NCBI RefSeq assembly: GCF_900104455.1
Contig: NZ_FNHB01000003.1
Coordinates: 169,106 to 233,105 of the forward strand
Source of the DNA: Dendrosporobacter quercicolus
GTDB lineage: Bacteria; Bacillota; Negativicutes; DSM-1736; Dendrosporobacteraceae
DNA: 64,000 nucleotides
Reading direction: 5' to 3'
Below are positions 9,278-17,929 of the stretch, piece after piece. The notes beneath the pieces are model-generated. The model was not told the DNA's origin. It made no database searches and worked only from the letters and a program-made list of their open reading frames with translations. Each line of letters begins with the position of its first letter. Within the stretch, counting starts at the first letter, position 1. The position numbers and the translations under genes are program-made.

Positions 9278-9691
9278 ATGACAGAAGTTTTTGCGGCAAG
9301 CAAGAAAACCGCAGCGGCAATCCGCGGACGGAACGAGAGCAGAGTAAGCCAAATCAGGCCGGTACCGCTGCAGGTATTGGATATTATTATTCATTTTCTA
9401 CATACCGTTAAAAACGGCTATTTAATATTAACCATTCAGGATGGGCATGTGGTCAAAATTGAAAAAACGGAAAAATTCATTATTTCGGCTAAGACCAGGG
9501 AAGCAGGCTGTATCAGTTATGATAAACCGCAGAAAAAGCACCCGCTGCAAGGCAAAATTACAGCTGAACTACAAGCAATTCAATATGGTCAGCTGGTTAT
9601 CCGGCTGGATAACGGCCAAGTGGAACAAATTGAAAAGACAGAAAAGCGCCGTGTGCATGAACTGGAAGGAATTCACGGAGATGGTATATAA
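9278..9691 (+). CDS. tandem DUF2292 (YezD-like) protein
   Basis: A 137-residue protein with two copies of the short YezD/DUF2292 module, NGYLILTIQDGHVVKIEKTEK and YGQLVIRLDNGQVEQIEKTEK, each preceded by a helical stretch. Single-module proteins of about 55 residues are usual; a two-module version is less common. The module has no established function. I associate the family with sulfur-assimilation gene neighbourhoods, which fits the rest of this region, but that is recollection and not evidence from the sequence. The start at 9278 fits GAAAGG nine bases upstream; ATG 9269 is too close. Confidence 0.7.
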   Translation: MTEVFAASKKTAAAIRGRNESRVSQIRPVPLQVLDIIIHFLHTVKNGYLILTIQDGHVVKIEKTEKFIISAKTREAGCISYDKPQKKHPLQGKITAELQAIQYGQLVIRLDNGQVEQIEKTEKRRVHELEGIHGDGI

Positions 9692-9848
9692 AATAAATTG
9701 TTTTAGGCTTTGTACTTATCTTGTTCATCATAAACGGTGTAGATAGTGATCCGGTTTGGCCTGCGCCGTTACCGGCGGGCGTATTTTGTCTTTAAGTACC
9801 ATTGACAGATGAAAGGTCATACAGTATCATAGCAATAAAAATAATTGA

Positions 9849-9910
9849 GCTGATTAGGAAAACTAAAGGCTGGAACTCATTCTGCGGAATGGTTCCGGCT
9901 TTATTATTTC
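9849..9910 (+). promoter_or_regulatory. leader element 4 with terminator
   Basis: GCT 9849-9851, GA, TTAG (9854-9857)/CTAA (9863-9866), loop GAAAA, A 9867, GGC 9868-9870. GGCTGGAAC pairs with GGTTCCGGCT before TTTATTATTT. The promoter is TTGACA 9802-9807, 17 nt, TATCAT 9825-9830. The rest of the gap between 9692 and 10039 shows a GC-rich hairpin near 9758-9776 and no convincing gene. Confidence 0.8.
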
Positions 9911-10038
9911 CCGGCAATAGCAAGGCTGGGCAGGAGCTCAAATATTTGACCGTTGCAGGCGGCTGCGGTGATAAACAGCTTTGCTGGTATGCTGTTAGTG
10001 CCTGTACTAATGAGGCATCAAATTAAGGAGGGTCTGAA

Positions 10039-10233
10039 ATGACAATTTATAAATTTTTACTGGCGGCGCTGCTGTTCTTTTTTCTTGGCACTGCGGTGCT
10101 TTATGCCGGGGCAAACCGGGCGCCGTTCAAAGCTGCGCCGTCTGAGCATAAACATCATTCCGGAACAAGTTTGGGGCGGCCGGGGATTCAGGCTTGCCCG
10201 GTGAGTGATGTTTTTAAGGAGGTGGCACTGTGA
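10039..10233 (+). CDS. small exported or membrane-anchored His-rich protein
   Basis: A 64-residue protein starting with a hydrophobic segment (LLAALLFFFLGTAVLYAG), then a short outward-facing tail with EHKHH and one Cys (QACPVS). AAGGAGG precedes the ATG. It overlaps the next gene by four bases (GTGA), so the two are translationally coupled. I do not recognise a family. The histidine cluster and coupling to a transport operon suggest a metal-handling accessory, which is inference only. Confidence 0.6.
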   Translation: MTIYKFLLAALLFFFLGTAVLYAGANRAPFKAAPSEHKHHSGTSLGRPGIQACPVSDVFKEVAL

Positions 10234-10646
10234 ATCTAAATAAAGGAATCGCCTGGTTTGCCGTAATCATCAGTATCAGTCTCTTGTTTTTACCGCGTCT
10301 TGTTCCGATTTGCACAGGACACGCCAAGGTGGGCGGGCAATCGCTGCCAATGGCCTGCCACTATGCTTATCAGGCCGAATTTATCATTGGGCTGCTGGCG
10401 GTAATTGTTGCGGCAAGCTTATTTGTATTGCGTACTGCTGAGGGGAAACTGTTCGCCAGTCTGCTGATTTTACTGCTGGGACTTGTTGTTGTCATTATTC
10501 CGCAGCCTTGGGTGATCGGCATCTGCCCGGAAGGGGGCTGCCAGAAAACGACCTTTTTCGTAACCATTGGCGGTATTTTATACAGTCTGGCCGGTTTGAG
10601 CAATATCTGGCTGATTCGCCGGGCGGAACAGGGGGAGGCGGAATGA
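10230..10646 (+). CDS. DUF4418 family membrane protein
   Basis: A 138-residue protein with four predicted transmembrane helices and the DUF4418 pattern: an early CTGH motif, MACHYAYQAEF, and a later CPEGGCQK. The paired cysteines and histidines at membrane edges suggest metal or redox contact. Members sit with MacB/FtsX-type ABC transporters, as here. The GTG start at 10230 is preceded by AAGGAGGTGG and overlaps the previous stop codon. The stop overlaps the following ATG (ATGA). Function is unknown; it is probably a partner of the transporter. Confidence 0.75.
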   Translation: MNLNKGIAWFAVIISISLLFLPRLVPICTGHAKVGGQSLPMACHYAYQAEFIIGLLAVIVAASLFVLRTAEGKLFASLLILLLGLVVVIIPQPWVIGICPEGGCQKTTFFVTIGGILYSLAGLSNIWLIRRAEQGEAE

Positions 10647-11842
10647 CTTTTCTGGTCTGGAAAAGTATTTTGCACCGTAAGCTGCCCAGCCTGGCGATTG
10701 TTGTCACCATTGCCATCGGGGTTGCAATTGTTTTTTGCGCGGCCAATATTTATCGCGGCGTGTCTTCCGGAATCGAAATAGCCAGACAACGCCTGGGCGC
10801 TGACATCGTCGTTGTTCCCGATACGGTTACGCTGGAGCCCAGTCTGGTATTGTTTGGCGGGGCTACAACCCATACTTATATGCCGCAAAGCCTGCTTGGC
10901 GAGGTCCTGGCCATACCCGGCGTACACCGGGCTACGCCGCAGTTTTTTACTCAATCGTTAAGCGCTGATTGCCATGATATCGGTACGCAGAACCGGATGC
11001 TGGGCTATGACCCGCAAAGCGACTGGATCATTACTCCGTGGCTGAAGAAACTTCAGAAAGACGTTCTTAAGGATGATGAAGTTATTCTTGGCGCTAAAAT
11101 TCCAATCTGGAATCAAAACAGAATTTCGATCCTGGGCAAGTGGTATAATATTGTAGCCATTGCCGAGGAAACAGGTACAACGCTTGATTATTCCTTGTTT
11201 GTCAGCATGGAGGAGGCGCGCCGTGTTGCGGCTAAAGATGTTCTACTGGGCGACGTATGGGCTGAGCAGGGGCCGCCGGACGGACTTATTTCAGCAATCT
11301 TGATCCAGACAGGAGAAACTGCCCGGGTTGAGATGATTGCGGGCGATATACAGCGTCTGGGCGGTGTGAGGGCCATTGTGGCCGCAGATATTAAAAACCG
11401 GATTAACAGTCAGTTTACCGTACTGCTGCTCTTGCTGGGCGGTATCGGTTTGCTGACTGTCCTGGCCTCACTGCTGCAGCTGTTCGCCCGGTTTTATAGC
11501 TTGACCTGGGAGCGTCAGGCTGAGTGGGGCCTGTATTTGGCCCTGGGCGCTTCAGGCCGTGATATTGCTTTTATCATTCTGGGCGAAACCGTGGCGGTAT
11601 CGCTGGCCGGATCGGTCGCCGGCCTGATCCTGGGCGGTATTCTTTATTGGCTTACGCTGCTGCTTCTGACCGCAAATCAGTCCTTTCCCTTTATTGCGCC
11701 AGGTTGGCCGTATCGGATCGTATTGTCGCTGGCGCTGATCGCCTCCTTCACCAGTCTGGGCGCTTTAGCCGCCTGGCTGCCGGCCCGTCAGGGCAGTAAG
11801 ACCGATCCGGGCACTGTGATGACCAGAGGCGAATTTGACTGA
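10643..11842 (+). CDS. FtsX/MacB-like ABC transporter permease
   Basis: A 399-residue permease with one N-terminal membrane helix, a large outer domain (about residues 45-270, MacB-type periplasmic core) and three C-terminal helices ending with the FtsX-domain segment LPARQGSKTDPGTVM. It pairs with the ATPase encoded next. MacB-type systems move substrates within the outer domain and not through a channel. The start overlaps the DUF4418 stop. Together with the His-rich peptide and DUF4418 protein it forms a four-gene operon behind leader element 4; the substrate cannot be told from sequence. Confidence 0.85.
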   Translation: MTFLVWKSILHRKLPSLAIVVTIAIGVAIVFCAANIYRGVSSGIEIARQRLGADIVVVPDTVTLEPSLVLFGGATTHTYMPQSLLGEVLAIPGVHRATPQFFTQSLSADCHDIGTQNRMLGYDPQSDWIITPWLKKLQKDVLKDDEVILGAKIPIWNQNRISILGKWYNIVAIAEETGTTLDYSLFVSMEEARRVAAKDVLLGDVWAEQGPPDGLISAILIQTGETARVEMIAGDIQRLGGVRAIVAADIKNRINSQFTVLLLLLGGIGLLTVLASLLQLFARFYSLTWERQAEWGLYLALGASGRDIAFIILGETVAVSLAGSVAGLILGGILYWLTLLLLTANQSFPFIAPGWPYRIVLSLALIASFTSLGALAAWLPARQGSKTDPGTVMTRGEFD

Positions 11843-11855
11843 CAGGAGGATGAGC

Positions 11856-12515
11856 ATGTCCAATTTATTGGAGTTAATCAGCATTAGTAAATATTACGAA
11901 AAGCAGTTGATTTTATCGGAAATATCGCTGACGTTAGAGGCGGGAACGGCTGTAGCCGTTACCGGCAATTCCGGCGGCGGTAAAACCACCCTGTTATCGA
12001 TTGTCGGCTTGCTGCAGTCGGCAACCTCAGGGCAAATTCTGGTTGATGACGTTAATGTCACTGCGTTTAATCGGCAGCAGCAGGCGGCAATAAGAGGCAG
12101 ATCTTTTGGTTTTGTTTTTCAACGGGCCAGGCTGATCAATTCGCTTACTGTTCTGGAGAATGTTATCCTGCCTGCTATATTTTCCCGGCCTAAGCAAGAA
12201 GCATCCAAACGGGCCCAAGCTCTGCTGACTGACTTCGGTTTGGCGGAGCGGCTCGATTATAAGCCGCAGCAGCTCAGTCTGGGTCAACTGCGCAGAGTGT
12301 CGCTGGCCAGGGCTTTGCTGCTTAAGCCCCCGATATTGCTGGCAGATGAGCCGACAAATGATCTTGATCCCGCCTTGGCCCGAACTGTGGTTGACGCTTT
12401 GTTTCAGGCCAGGAATGAAGGGGCCGGCGTTATTATTGTCACCCATGATCCGGCTCTGGCCAGACAGGCGGATATAGCTTTCCGTCTGGAGAGCGGCCGG
12501 CTGATCAGACAATAA
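11856..12515 (+). CDS. LolD/MacB-type ABC transporter ATPase
   Basis: A 219-residue ATPase with Walker A TGNSGGGKTT, Q-loop FGFVFQRARL, signature LSLGQLRRVSLARAL (LSLGQ, a variant of LSGGQ), Walker B ILLADEPTNDLD and the H-loop VTHDPAL. These place it with the MacB/LolD/FtsE group. AGGAGG seven bases upstream of 11856 supports this start over ATG 11850. It is the last gene of the operon before the nifH leader. Confidence 0.9.
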   Translation: MSNLLELISISKYYEKQLILSEISLTLEAGTAVAVTGNSGGGKTTLLSIVGLLQSATSGQILVDDVNVTAFNRQQQAAIRGRSFGFVFQRARLINSLTVLENVILPAIFSRPKQEASKRAQALLTDFGLAERLDYKPQQLSLGQLRRVSLARALLLKPPILLADEPTNDLDPALARTVVDALFQARNEGAGVIIVTHDPALARQADIAFRLESGRLIRQ

Positions 12516-12590
12516 AAATATCTTTTCCAAAATCACTTGCACGATTATACTACCTGGAGTATAATGCTAAATAAGACATTTCAATAGGTG

Positions 12591-12654
12591 GCTGATTAGT
12601 GAACAAACTAAAGGCCGGAGATTTTTTCAACTGAAAAAATCCCCGGCCTTTTCG
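12591..12654 (+). promoter_or_regulatory. leader element 5 with terminator, upstream of nifH-like gene
   Basis: GCT 12591-12593, GA, TTAG (12596-12599)/CTAA (12608-12611), loop TGAACAAA, A 12612, GGC 12613-12615. The terminator pairs GGCCGG..GATTTTTTCA with TGAAAAAATCCCCGGCC and ends in TTTT. The promoter is TTGCAC 12537-12542, 17 nt, TATAAT 12560-12565, lying just after the stop of the ATPase gene. The gap to nifH is otherwise only a ribosome site. Confidence 0.82.
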
Positions 12655-12752
12655 TCTATCATTTTAAAATTTCAATAGATGATAGGCTCAGCAATGTGAG
12701 CATAGGCATTATCGTAAAAATTTTACGAAACAATTTCAGGAGGGGTTATACG

Positions 12753-13628
12753 ATGAGTAAAAAAATCAAGCAAATCGCCATTTACGGCAAAGGCGGAATT
12801 GGCAAGTCAACGACGACCTCAAATATCAGCGCCGCTCTATCCCAGCAAGGGTATAAGGTCATGCAGTTCGGCTGTGATCCCAAAGCCGATTCCACCAATA
12901 CGCTGCGGGACGGCACTTATATTCCGACGGTTTTAGATACCTTGCGGGAAAAAAGTCAGGTTAAGCCGGAGGATGTCATTTTTAAAGGCTTTAACGGAAT
13001 TTATTGCGTGGAAGCCGGCGGACCGGCGCCAGGCGTTGGCTGCGCCGGGCGCGGCATTATTACCGCCGTTCAGCTGTTAAAACAGCTGAAAGTGTATGAT
13101 GAGCTGGATATTGATGTAGTCATCTACGATGTATTGGGCGATGTTGTGTGCGGCGGGTTTGCCGTACCGATCCGGGAAGGCATTGCGGAACATGTTTTTA
13201 CCGTTTCTTCCGCTGACTTTATGGCTGTATATGCCGCCAATAACCTGTTCAAGGGCATTCAGAAATACTCTAATTCAGGCGGGGCGCTGCTGGGCGGCTT
13301 GATTGCCAATTCCATCAACGCGCCATATGCCAAGGATATTGTTGATGATTTTGTCGCCAGGACGAAAACCAGAGTTGTGGAATATGTTCCCCGTTCGGTA
13401 ACGGTTACCCAATCCGAACTGCAGGGCAAAACCTCGGTGGAAGCGGCGCCCACCTCAGAGCAGGCGAAAATTTACGCCAAACTGGCTACCAAAGTCATTG
13501 AGACTACTGAATCGAAAGTTCCCTCACCTCTGACTACCTCCGAATTAAGAGAATGGGCCGCCCAGTGGGCCGATCATTTGCTGGCGATGGAAACCGGTGA
13601 AGTTCGCAGCCAGGCTGCGGCGATTTAA
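12753..13628 (+). CDS. NifH-like nitrogenase iron protein
   Basis: A 291-residue homodimeric ATP-dependent electron donor of the NifH/BchL/MarH family, the only one in the window. It shows the deviant Walker A ([10 protein letters not shown]), the switch DPKADST, and the two cysteines that hold the shared [4Fe-4S] cluster: GCAGRGI and [12 protein letters not shown]. The arginine that is ADP-ribosylated in some nitrogenases is present (GCAGRG). The start at 12753 follows AGGAGGGG. It presumably feeds all four D/K pairs downstream. True N2-fixing NifH cannot be excluded from this protein alone, but the neighbourhood argues against it. Confidence 0.9.
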   Translation: MSKKIKQIAIYGKGGIGKSTTTSNISAALSQQGYKVMQFGCDPKADSTNTLRDGTYIPTVLDTLREKSQVKPEDVIFKGFNGIYCVEAGGPAPGVGCAGRGIITAVQLLKQLKVYDELDIDVVIYDVLGDVVCGGFAVPIREGIAEHVFTVSSADFMAVYAANNLFKGIQKYSNSGGALLGGLIANSINAPYAKDIVDDFVARTKTRVVEYVPRSVTVTQSELQGKTSVEAAPTSEQAKIYAKLATKVIETTESKVPSPLTTSELREWAAQWADHLLAMETGEVRSQAAAI

Positions 13629-13653
13629 TTATCTTACATTATCCTGTTATTAA

Positions 13654-13705
13654 GCTGATCAGGTAAAAGCTGAAGGCTGCAGAAGTTTTTTTCTGCAGCC
13701 TTTGC
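13654..13705 (+). promoter_or_regulatory. leader element 6 with terminator, between nifH-like and nifB
   Basis: GCT 13654-13656, GA, TCAG (13659-13662)/CTGA (13670-13673), loop GTAAAAG, A 13674, GGC 13675-13677. GGCTGCAGAA pairs with TTCTGCAGCC, followed by TTTGCTT. It begins only 25 nt after the nifH stop and I see no promoter between, so it probably acts on read-through from nifH and sets the nifH to nifB ratio. Confidence 0.8.
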
Positions 13706-13752
13706 TTATTTCATACCGCTAATGTTAAGGCGAGAGAGAAGAGGTGAGGATG

Positions 13753-15045
13753 ATGAGCAATTTTTGCCCTGGCAGCATACCTGCTCACATTTTAGAACAA
13801 ACCCGCAAGCATCCCTGTTATTCAGTTGAAGTGCACCATCAGTTTGCCCGCATGCATTTGCCGGTGGCGCCCGGCTGTAATATCCAGTGCAATTACTGCA
13901 ACCGTAAATTTGACTGCGTAAACGAGAGTCGTCCGGGGGTGACGAGTGAAGTGTTAACCCCGGCGCTGGCTTTTGAAAAGTTCCGCTGGGTTAAGGAGAA
14001 AATCGGGGAATTAACGGTAGTTGGAATAGCCGGACCCGGAGACGCGCTGGCTGACTGGCAATATACCAGGCAGACAATTGAGCGAATTAAGGCTGTGGAT
14101 GACAGCATTGTGTTCTGCTTATCCACCAATGGTTTGCTCTTGCCCGAGTACGCTCAGGAAATTGTCGATGTAGGCATCCATCATGTTACGGTTACCATGA
14201 ATGCGCTGGATCCTGAAATCGGGGCTCAAATATACAAGTTTGTTTCTTATCAGGGCAAGCGCTATCAAGGCGTTGCAGCGGCTGAACTGCTTTGCCGGAA
14301 TCAACTGGCCGGCATTCAATATTTAACTGAGCGCAATGTGCTGGTTAAAGTCAATATTGTTATGGTTAAAGGCATTAACGACCGCCATATCCCGGATGTA
14401 GTCAAAAAAGTTAAAGCACTGGGGGTGTTTATTACCAATATCATGCCCCTCATTCCGGCTCCGGGCAGCGCATTTGAGCATTTTGCGCAAACCAGCATGA
14501 AGGAAATCAACGAAATGCGTAATTTATGCGAGCTGGATATTCAGCAGATGCGGCATTGTAAACAATGCCGGGCTGATGCTGTTGGATTGCTGAATGAAGA
14601 CCGCTCTTCTGAGTTTAGAATGTGCAACAATCCGGACAATCAAGCCCCGGAGCCGCCAGTGCCCCGCCGGCAGTACCGGATTGCCGTAACCTCCAAATAT
14701 GGCAGGCTGGTTGATCAGCATTTCGGGCATGCCGCCGAATTTATCATTTATCAGGGCGATGGCCGTGAATTTAAATTATTGGAACGACGGTCGGTACATA
14801 AGTATTGTTCGGGTATGGAAGAATGCGGCGAAGAAGAAGCCAAGCGGGAAAGCACGATTCGTACGGTCAAGGATTGTCAGGCTGTGCTGACGATGAGGAT
14901 TGGCCAGCATGCAAAAGAAAAGCTGGCCGAGCAGGGAACCCAGAGTATTGAATATTGCGACAGTGTGGAAAATGGCTTGCGGCAGGCGGTAAAAACGCTG
15001 GTGGAACAGGACGCTGCCGTCAGGAAAGGAGAGAAGGCGGGATGA
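13753..15045 (+). CDS. nifB: NifB radical SAM cofactor synthase with NifX-like domain
   Basis: A 430-residue protein. The radical SAM part has the CxxxCxxC motif in GCNIQCNYCNRKFDC, then GIAGPGDALA; a second cysteine set (CKQCRADAVG) follows near residue 275. After a linker, residues about 300-430 form a NifX/NafY-like domain (YRIAVTSKYGRLVDQHFGHA). NifB fuses two [4Fe-4S] clusters with a carbide to give the [8Fe-9S-C] precursor of nitrogenase cofactors. Its presence says that at least one D/K pair carries a carbide-containing cluster. The start at 13753 fits GAGGTG six bases upstream; GTG 13744 and ATG 13750 are less likely. It overlaps the next gene (ATGA). Confidence 0.93.
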   Translation: MSNFCPGSIPAHILEQTRKHPCYSVEVHHQFARMHLPVAPGCNIQCNYCNRKFDCVNESRPGVTSEVLTPALAFEKFRWVKEKIGELTVVGIAGPGDALADWQYTRQTIERIKAVDDSIVFCLSTNGLLLPEYAQEIVDVGIHHVTVTMNALDPEIGAQIYKFVSYQGKRYQGVAAAELLCRNQLAGIQYLTERNVLVKVNIVMVKGINDRHIPDVVKKVKALGVFITNIMPLIPAPGSAFEHFAQTSMKEINEMRNLCELDIQQMRHCKQCRADAVGLLNEDRSSEFRMCNNPDNQAPEPPVPRRQYRIAVTSKYGRLVDQHFGHAAEFIIYQGDGREFKLLERRSVHKYCSGMEECGEEEAKRESTIRTVKDCQAVLTMRIGQHAKEKLAEQGTQSIEYCDSVENGLRQAVKTLVEQDAAVRKGEKAG

Positions 15046-15827
15046 GAGCATATGTGGATGATTTCTTCGGGCGGCTGATTAATATTTCCGGTTTGGTTAC
15101 TTTATTTCTGTTATGGGAGATTTTACCGCGTACAGGAATCATTAACGGCCAATTTATTCCGCCTTTATCAGTGGTGTGCTGGGAAATTGCCAAAATGGCC
15201 AATGACGGTTCCTTGTTTCTGCATGTCACCGCAAGCCTGCAAAGAACCATTGTGGGACTATTATTGGCAGTCGGTCTGGCTGTGCCGATGGGATTTCTGC
15301 TGGGCGGCGTTTTTCCAGCTTTGTCCAAGCAGCTGAGACCTTTATTTCGGCTATTCGGTCAAATCAATGCCTTCTCGCTGTTCCCGATTTTTATCCTGTT
15401 TTTCGGTATTGGTGAGATTGCTAAGCTGGCCATTATTTTTTGGTCAACCGTTTGGCCGGTACTGTTTACCACCATTGTCGGAGTGAGAAATATCGACCCG
15501 CTTTATATTAAAAGCGCCCGCTCAATGGGCGCGGATAAAGCGACCATTTTCAATAAAGTTGTGCTGCCAGGCGCTGCGCCTGTTATTTTTACCGGCGTGC
15601 GTACCGGGGCGTCACATGCTTTCCTGATGCTGATTGCCGCTGAGATGATTGGCGCGCATGCCGGGCTGGGCTGGGTCATTCATAATTCGGAAGTGAATGC
15701 AATTATGCCCAGATTGTTTGCCGGAATGATCATTATTGCGATTCTGGGGACTGCGTTGAATTATGTGCTGTATATGCTTGAGGAAAGTCTTGTTGACTGG
15801 AAACAGGCGGTTGAACGGATTGAATAA
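15042..15827 (+). CDS. SsuC/TauC-like ABC importer permease 1
   Basis: A 261-residue inner-membrane permease with about six helices and the BPD_transp_1 signature region (LYIKSARSMGADKATIFNKVVLPGAAP, then GASHAFLMLIAAEMIGA). This subfamily serves sulfonate, taurine, nitrate and thiamine-precursor importers. It is translationally coupled to nifB by an ATGA overlap, so its expression follows cofactor synthesis. No ATPase lies next to it; the ATPase at 27326 is the likely partner. Confidence 0.88.
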   Translation: MRAYVDDFFGRLINISGLVTLFLLWEILPRTGIINGQFIPPLSVVCWEIAKMANDGSLFLHVTASLQRTIVGLLLAVGLAVPMGFLLGGVFPALSKQLRPLFRLFGQINAFSLFPIFILFFGIGEIAKLAIIFWSTVWPVLFTTIVGVRNIDPLYIKSARSMGADKATIFNKVVLPGAAPVIFTGVRTGASHAFLMLIAAEMIGAHAGLGWVIHNSEVNAIMPRLFAGMIIIAILGTALNYVLYMLEESLVDWKQAVERIE

Positions 15828-15869
15828 ATTACACTGCCAGATGAAGGTGATCAAAAGGAGGGGGTTTCA

Positions 15870-16721
15870 ATGGAGGCGTTATTCAAAAAAGCGTCAAGCG
15901 GCAATGTCGGAGAAAATACCGTCCGTCAACAGCGGGCAGCGGGCAATGTCATTAAGCAACTGGCTGGGATCGTGTTTGACCGCGTGGCAATCATTATTTT
16001 CCTGGCGCTCTGGGAGCTTGCGCCAAGAGCTGGCTGGGTTCCCCAGACATTTATCTCTCCCCCGTCGCTCATACTGGAGACGCTGGTTGATTTAATCCTT
16101 AGCGGTGTGTTATTTGTTCATATTAAAACCAGTTTGCTGAGATCGGTTTTTGGCTTTATTTTGGCGGTTATGATTGGCATTCCTCTGGGACTGTTTCTGG
16201 GCGGGTGGTTTCCGCTGTTTGAGCGGGTGATGAACCCGGTACTGCGTTTGTTGTCGGCAATTAACCCTTTTTCGCTGTTTCCGGTTTTTATTTTGATTTT
16301 TGGCATTGGGGAAGTATCCAAGGTGGCCATGATATTTTGGGTATGCCTCTGGCCGGTGGTGATTAATACAACTACAGGCATCCAAAGTGTGGATGGCCTG
16401 CTGATTAAATCGGCAAGGTCAATGGGGGTCGTCGGTTCGAACCTGTTTATTAAAGTGATTTTCCCGGCATCTTTGCCAAATATATTTCACGGCTTGAGAA
16501 CTGCCTGCAGTGTGGCCTTCTTTATGCTGATCGCTGCAGAAATGGTCGGCGCAAGCAGCGGCCTGGGCTGGCTGGTGTTTAATGCTCAAAATAATTATCA
16601 AATACCCAAATTGTTTGCCACTACGTTTACGATAGCGGCGCTGGGGCTTTCGCTTAACGGGCTGTTTGGCCTGTTGGAGCGCCGGTTGCTTAACTGGAAA
16701 GAGACGACAGCAGACTATTAG
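15870..16721 (+). CDS. SsuC/TauC-like ABC importer permease 2
   Basis: A 283-residue paralogue of the preceding permease, with a polar N-terminal extension of about 30 residues, then six helices and the coupling region LLIKSARSMGVVGSNLFIKVIFPASLP. AAGGAGGGGG precedes the ATG. Two different permeases in a row suggest a heterodimeric channel, or two importers sharing one ATPase, each perhaps matched to one of the two binding proteins that follow. Confidence 0.88.
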   Translation: MEALFKKASSGNVGENTVRQQRAAGNVIKQLAGIVFDRVAIIIFLALWELAPRAGWVPQTFISPPSLILETLVDLILSGVLFVHIKTSLLRSVFGFILAVMIGIPLGLFLGGWFPLFERVMNPVLRLLSAINPFSLFPVFILIFGIGEVSKVAMIFWVCLWPVVINTTTGIQSVDGLLIKSARSMGVVGSNLFIKVIFPASLPNIFHGLRTACSVAFFMLIAAEMVGASSGLGWLVFNAQNNYQIPKLFATTFTIAALGLSLNGLFGLLERRLLNWKETTADY

Positions 16722-16756
16722 ATAATAATAAATTGATTTTGTAGGGGAGATGTTTT

Positions 16757-17806
16757 ATGGCTAGTAAGGCAAATGTAAAAAAAATTGTCACCGGTATCAT
16801 TGCGGTAGCAGTGGTGGCTGCTATCGGCTATGGCGCAAGCTTAAGCAGTAAACAGGTAGGCGACGAAGCCGCCAAAGTAAGCGGCGAAGGCTTGATCCCG
16901 ATTAAAACCTGGTCGCAGACGGCCTGCAGCTCCACGCCTTGGGTTGTGGCCGATCAGAAAGGCTTTTTTAAAGAAGAGGGCCTGCAAATTGTGTATACCG
17001 GCGATACCCAGCCCAATCAGCGAATTCCGTCGGTGCTCAACGGCAATAATGACGTGGGCGACGTTCATCCCAACGGCTTGGCTGTGGCCATTGCCGCCGG
17101 AGCCAATATTAAAGGGGTGGTGAAGGCCGGAATTGATCCGCTGCCCGAACAGGACCCGAAACTGCGCCACATGAACTGGTACGTCAATCCCCAGGAACAT
17201 CCTGACATTAAGTCTTTTGCCGATCTGAACAAAATTGCCGGTAAAATCAAGTTTTCTATTATTACAAATAATCAATGCTCTGATTTTCTGGCGAACACGA
17301 TTGCCGACAGACAGGGGGTCGGACGGGATAAAATAGAATGGGTAACCATGCCTGATATTCAGGCTGTGCAGGCCCTGAAAAAAGGTTTAGTTACCGTATC
17401 CGGGGTTCATCCGCCTTTTTATAAATCAATGGAGGACGCCGGTATGGTGAAGATTGCCGATAGTCTGGACGCCGGGCTGGGCCAGGGCGGCGGGATAGGT
17501 TATTACTATTTCACCACCGACTATATTCAAAAAAATCCTGAGACTATCGCAAAGTTTTCTCAAGCAATCATAAAAGCGCAAAAATGGGCGAATGAAAATC
17601 CGGAAGAAGCCAGAAAGCTAACAGAAGACTGGATTAAGGTGCCGGTGAATGCAACCCACTATTACGCGGCCGATACAGCGATAAGCGCCGATCTAATTAC
17701 TCCCTGGATTGAAGATTTGGAGAAAGCAGGGGTTATTCCCAAAGGCAAAGTAACAGCATCCGATCTTGTGATTTCAGAAAACGTTAATAGTTCAAAAACT
17801 CGCTAG
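16757..17806 (+). CDS. NMT1/SsuA-like substrate-binding protein, copy 1
   Basis: A 349-residue periplasmic binding protein with an N-terminal hydrophobic segment (KIVTGIIAVAVVAAIGYGASL) acting as signal or anchor; there is no lipobox cysteine. The start of the mature fold, KTWSQTACSSTPWVVADQKGFFKEEGL, is typical of the NMT1/THI5 and SsuA/TauA group, followed by VLNGNNDVGDVHPNGLAVAIAAGA. Its almost identical twin follows 124 nt later. It stands between the permeases and D/K pair A, so its ligand is a likely substrate source for that enzyme. Confidence 0.88.
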   Translation: MASKANVKKIVTGIIAVAVVAAIGYGASLSSKQVGDEAAKVSGEGLIPIKTWSQTACSSTPWVVADQKGFFKEEGLQIVYTGDTQPNQRIPSVLNGNNDVGDVHPNGLAVAIAAGANIKGVVKAGIDPLPEQDPKLRHMNWYVNPQEHPDIKSFADLNKIAGKIKFSIITNNQCSDFLANTIADRQGVGRDKIEWVTMPDIQAVQALKKGLVTVSGVHPPFYKSMEDAGMVKIADSLDAGLGQGGGIGYYYFTTDYIQKNPETIAKFSQAIIKAQKWANENPEEARKLTEDWIKVPVNATHYYAADTAISADLITPWIEDLEKAGVIPKGKVTASDLVISENVNSSKTR

Positions 17807-17929
17807 ACCGGACGTTTAGCGCGCGGATGCTTGACGATAAAAAGGGGTGCAAATGATTTGCTGATAAGCGAAAGTTTGATGCCAAAGAGATTTCCCTCTA
17901 CAAATTAACTTTTGGAAGGTGGGTTATGT

